Source of the DNA: Bacteroidales bacterium
Lineage (GTDB): Bacteria; Bacteroidota; Bacteroidia; Bacteroidales; Marinifilaceae
Length of the DNA: 38,625 bases
NCBI GenBank assembly: GCA_015061245.1
Contig: SUWY01000020.1
Coordinates: forward strand, 1 to 38,625
Direction: 5' to 3'
The notes below the pieces were generated by a model. That model was given only the letters and a program-made list of their open reading frames with translations, did not search any database and had not been told where the DNA came from. A program made the position numbers and the translations under genes. Below are positions 35,606 to 38,625 of the stretch, piece by piece. Every line of letters begins with the position of its first letter. Position 1 is the stretch's first letter.

Positions 35606-37060
35606 GTGAATAACGTGATATGCGCAATTGCTACAGCTCCAGGATGCGGTGCTATAGCTGTTATTAGAGTTTCGGGCGAGGGCTCGATAGAGTTGGTGGA
35701 TAAAATTTTTGTGTCACCAAGTGGCAAGAGTTTGGTTAATCAGGAAGCCAATACTATCCATTATGGAGAGTTTAAGGGTAGCGATGGCGAGACTCTTGAC
35801 TATGTTATGGTGTCGATTTTCCGAGCTCCTCACTCTTTTACGGGCGAGGATAGTGTGGAGATTAGCTGCCACGGTTCACGTTATATCCAGAGCGCAATCT
35901 TGAAGCAGTTGATTGCTAATGGAGCCTCTATGGCTATGCCTGGTGAGTTTACTAAACGTGCTTTTTTGAATGGCAAGATGGATTTGTCGCAGGCTGAGGC
36001 GGTTGCCGATGTTATTGCCTCAAATAGTAAGGCCTCGCTTAAAATGGCAATGAATCAGATGCGTGGAGGCTTTTCGCGTGAACTTCAAGCACTTCGTGAG
36101 AAGATGTTGAACCTGACCTCGCTCCTTGAACTTGAATTGGACTTCTCGGAGGAGGATGTTGAGTTTGCCGATAGAGCAAAATTGAGCCAGCTGACAGCAG
36201 AGGTGAATAAGAAAATAACCTCGCTCTGCAACTCTTTCAGCACCGGAAATGCTATTAAGAATGGTGTGCCTGTTGCGATTGTGGGCCCTGCGAATGCGGG
36301 AAAGAGTACTTTGCTGAACTATCTGCTAAAGGAGGACAAAGCTATTGTGAGCGAGATTGCCGGTACTACACGCGATGTAATTGAGGATACTGTTACCATC
36401 AACGGAATTACCTTCCGCTTTATTGATACTGCCGGAATTCGTGCTACCAGCGATCGCGTTGAGAGTCTTGGAATTGAGCGTACTTTTGCTATGATTGCGC
36501 AGGCGAAGGTGGTGCTTTTGCTCTTCCCCGATGATATTTTCGGTAACGAGGGCTTTATGCTCGATGGTGGCGATGGCGGTAGTGTTGGTTTCTGTGGCCG
36601 CGATGCCCACGAGGAGTATTGCCAAATGGTGTCGGAGCGTATGAATGCCGATGCCAAGTTGATTATTATCCACACCAAGATTGACAAGGAGCGTTACTGC
36701 GAGTACGAGGACCAAAAGATTCGCATTACCGACGAAGAGAGCGGGCGTGTAATTATCCGTATTTCTGCTAAGACGGGCGAGGGCACAGATGCACTCATCG
36801 ACGAGTTGACCTCGGTAGTCGATATGAGCAACGTTGGCGAGAACGACGTTATTGTCAGCAATATGCGCCACTACGAGGCCCTATCGGCAGCGTTGGCTTC
36901 AATTGAGAGGGTAGAGCAGGGGCTGCAGGATGGAATTCCAGGTGACTTGGTAGCTCAAGACTTGCGCGAGTGCCTATACCACCTCGGCACCATCACCGGC
37001 CAAATCAACACCGACGAAATCCTGGGCAATATCTTCAAGAACTTTTGCATCGGAAAATAA
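35606..37060 (+). CDS. mnmE: tRNA uridine-modifying GTPase MnmE
   Basis: A 484-residue GTPase which, with MnmG, installs the 5-carboxymethylaminomethyl group on U34 of tRNAs. A GTG start gives the normal N-terminus (NNVICAIATAPGCGAIAVIRVSG). The G domain has G1 GPANAGKS at 227-234, TTRD at 254-257 and DTAG at 274-277. The G4 motif reads TKID (357-360) instead of NKxD, and the stretch between G3 and G4 is longer than usual, with a Gly/Asp-rich insert near 312-335. The C-terminal Cys481 in FCIGK is kept. Its 3' end borders a foreign-looking region. Confidence 0.95.
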   Translation: MNNVICAIATAPGCGAIAVIRVSGEGSIELVDKIFVSPSGKSLVNQEANTIHYGEFKGSDGETLDYVMVSIFRAPHSFTGEDSVEISCHGSRYIQSAILKQLIANGASMAMPGEFTKRAFLNGKMDLSQAEAVADVIASNSKASLKMAMNQMRGGFSRELQALREKMLNLTSLLELELDFSEEDVEFADRAKLSQLTAEVNKKITSLCNSFSTGNAIKNGVPVAIVGPANAGKSTLLNYLLKEDKAIVSEIAGTTRDVIEDTVTINGITFRFIDTAGIRATSDRVESLGIERTFAMIAQAKVVLLLFPDDIFGNEGFMLDGGDGGSVGFCGRDAHEEYCQMVSERMNADAKLIIIHTKIDKERYCEYEDQKIRITDEESGRVIIRISAKTGEGTDALIDELTSVVDMSNVGENDVIVSNMRHYEALSAALASIERVEQGLQDGIPGDLVAQDLRECLYHLGTITGQINTDEILGNIFKNFCIGK

Positions 37061-37258
37061 TTCTTTGCAAAGAAAGCATACAATCTGCAAACATAGCGTG
37101 TAAATCACATAATTTCAAGCATTTAAAATTTCGTTTATTTTTGCATATTTTTGAATTTTAACTTCGACATTTGCAGTTTTTCGCCCGTTTTGTCCCCCTT
37201 CTGTCCCCCGAGATAGTCGACAATAGCCGAGGGACAAAAATTTCTCATAGGTGGTGAT
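37061..37258. other. Intergenic region with inverted repeats, candidate attachment region
   Basis: Directly after the mnmE stop is a perfect 14-nt palindrome TTCTTTGCAAAGAA (37061-37074). Further on, TTTTGTCCC (37188-37196) and GGGACAAAA (37231-37239) form a 9-bp inverted repeat, with a second TGTCCCCC between them. No gene is visible. The arrangement suggests recombinase-binding arms but no integrase gene is in the window. Confidence 0.45.
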
Positions 37259-38137
37259 TTATCTTTTTACATGTGTTTTTGGAAGATAAACATTCCAACT
37301 TAAACAATGTAAAGCGCCACCTTCTTTTGCAATTTCTGCCATTTCTATTTGACGAATACAGCAATCGGGGAATGCTTCTTGAATGTATTGTTGAGCTATT
37401 GTATCTTCTTCAATGTTGAATTTAGGCATTATGATGTTTTTGCCAACTTGCAGAAAATTGATATATGCCTAGTTGAGATCATAACAAGTTTTATCAACTT
37501 TGCCCTTGAAACGAATTTCTGTAACTTCAAAACCATAACTTTCAAGAATCCGACGGATTGATGCAGCTTCGTCTAGATAACAATCACCATGATTACCCAT
37601 CAGTATTCGATTATCACCACACCATTTGATGAAACCATCAGAATGTCCATATACATTGTCATCATGTGGAGTCCAGGGAATAATGACAACAGGATGACCA
37701 AGTTCTGATTCCAATAAAGCCTTAAAGTCTGCATCATCTTTCTTTTTCCTGTTTTCTGAAAACACCTTATCTGTCATCACAATATATGGACCGCAGGGCA
37801 CCATATTACCACCATCTATGATCAAATTGGTAGAACGGCAACTTATTCCCATACCAGGTAACACTTTGGTAGCATCAGTAATTGTCTCAATATCTTTTTT
37901 ATTCTTGCTCTTCACAAGATAATCAGGATAATAGCGATACTTCAAGAATTCATTTTCAACTAGCTGAATTGGCATGTAGTCACGTGCCCAATAATCATTT
38001 GTCGATTTCAATTCTTTGGACTCAACTCCCATTTCATTAAGCAGATTCTTCAGATGCTGGTAAAAGTCAGGATGTCCTTCTTTCTTGTCTTTTAACCAAG
38101 GAGAGAAAAAGACTACGTTTGTATCTTTATCATGCAT
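37259..38137 (-). pseudogene. Agmatine deiminase / peptidylarginine deiminase family, interrupted by TAG
   Basis: Read from the ATG at 38137, 222 residues of a deiminase are followed by an in-frame TAG (37469-37471); the same frame then stays open for 69 more residues to a TAA at 37259. Before the stop: NDYWARDYMP, IIDGGNMVPCG and HDDNVYGHSDG, which hold the conserved acidic and His residues. After it: AYINFLQVGKNIIMP and EGGALHCLSW, which holds the expected catalytic Cys. The truncated product should be inactive. TAG is a normal stop elsewhere in the window, so recoding is unlikely. The open frame continues upstream to 38353 but that part overlaps the methyltransferase remnant and is probably chance. 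Confidence 0.8.
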
Positions 38138-38267
38138 TAATGTATCACAACGCACATATCTATAACGTCTATCCACAAATCTCGAAAAATCCCTATATAG
38201 ACATTTCCTCTCAGAAACTTCATGAAATACATCAAGAATATAATCAACCTTACCCTCTACTGTTTGT

Positions 38268-38564
38268 TTGGATGTAAGTAGTTTGAAGCAGCCGTGGTTT
38301 GGGCGTGTGTTCTGCAATCCGCCGTATGATACGGCACTCATCACGCAGTTCATAAAACGATGTGCAGAGCATAAGAACGCTATTGCACTGACCTTTGCCA
38401 GGAATGATACCCGATTATTTCACGAACTGATATTCCCCAATGCCGACTCGATACTCTTTATCAAAGGACGATTAAGTTTCTACCACGCATCGGGAGAGCA
38501 AGGCGGCACAGCAGGAGCTCCCTCGTGCCTAATTTCGTTTGATAAAGAAAATGAGGCTGTCTAA
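38268..38564 (+). pseudogene. C-terminal fragment of phage-type DNA N6-adenine methyltransferase
   Basis: About 98 residues matching the C-terminal half of phage Dam-like methyltransferases: GRVFCNPPYD carries the NPPY catalytic motif, then IALTFARNDTRLFHE, ADSILFIKGRLSFYH and GGTAGAPSCLISFD. The SAM-binding N-terminal half is missing and the frame begins without an ATG (TTG only), so this is a 5'-truncated remnant cut near 38265. It ends at a TAA followed by a terminator. It indicates past phage or mobile-element DNA here. Confidence 0.72.
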
Positions 38565-38592
38565 CAATGAATAATGTTAGGCAGCTCTTTTT
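38552..38592 (+). terminator. Terminator after the methyltransferase fragment
   Basis: GAGGCTG-T-CTAACA / TGTTAG-G-CAGCTC forms an interrupted stem of about 12 bp followed by six T's. It overlaps the last codons of the fragment. Confidence 0.8.
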
Positions 38593-38625
38593 TGTTGTCT
38601 ATAGACAAATTCGTGCAGCACTTTT

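Noticed and set aside
37469-37471. TAG recoding (amber reassignment) in the deiminase gene
   Set aside because: nqrF, mltD and tilS all end in TAG, so TAG is a normal stop in this genome.
38138-38353. N-terminal 72 residues of the deiminase frame
   Set aside because: The part beyond 38265 is antisense to the methyltransferase remnant, and the conserved deiminase sequence starts at MHDKDTNVVFFSP, so the extension is probably chance.

Overview
The window is chromosomal DNA from a member of the Bacteroidales; genus is not resolvable by eye. Evidence: a short (286 aa) primary sigma factor of the Bacteroidetes type, repeated matches to the Bacteroidetes promoter -7 box TAnnTTTG (several with a TTG or TTTG box exactly 20 bp upstream), a complete nqrABCDEF sodium pump, DUF4251, DUF5683 and BF3164-type proteins, and mostly weak Shine-Dalgarno sites. 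TAG is used as a normal stop (nqrF, mltD, tilS).

Layout. 1-4.9 kb: DEAD-box RNA helicase, a small HTH protein, a DUF4251 exported protein, rpoD and an HtrA protease. 5.1-10.9 kb: the nqrA-F operon, closed by a hairpin terminator. 10.9-14.4 kb: glyA, then an AT-rich pair coding for a CarboxypepD_reg-like exported protein and a beta-propeller lipoprotein. 14.4-16.8 kb: a Nudix hydrolase and gapA, both on the minus strand, separated by a 0.75-kb array of four nearly identical 178-bp units, each a large imperfect palindrome. 16.9-22.9 kb: a cation/proton antiporter, a CapA-like lipoprotein, an acyl-CoA synthetase and an alkaline phosphatase. 22.9-26.1 kb, minus strand: tilS and an ABC-F ATPase. 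26.2-32.6 kb, plus strand: a tight six-gene run parA-parB-DUF5683-mltD-YidE/AspT-type transporter-NlpC/P60-like protein, linking chromosome segregation to cell-wall genes. 32.6-35.4 kb: heptamer-rich intergenic repeats, a YjbR-like protein, a NifX-like protein, an orphan membrane protein and a GH43 glycosidase. 35.6-37.06 kb: mnmE. 37.06-38.6 kb: a stretch that looks foreign and decayed, with inverted repeats, an agmatine-deiminase-family gene broken by an in-frame TAG before its catalytic Cys, and the C-terminal part of a phage-type adenine methyltransferase.

Most of the window is housekeeping. The parts most worth a second look are the 178-bp palindromic array, the NlpC/P60-like protein lacking its catalytic Cys, the mnmE 3' end as a probable integration site (the same gene end used by SGI1 elements in enterobacteria), and an apparently over-represented octamer GGGCGAGG. 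No clearly new multi-gene system, CRISPR array, tRNA or rRNA was found.
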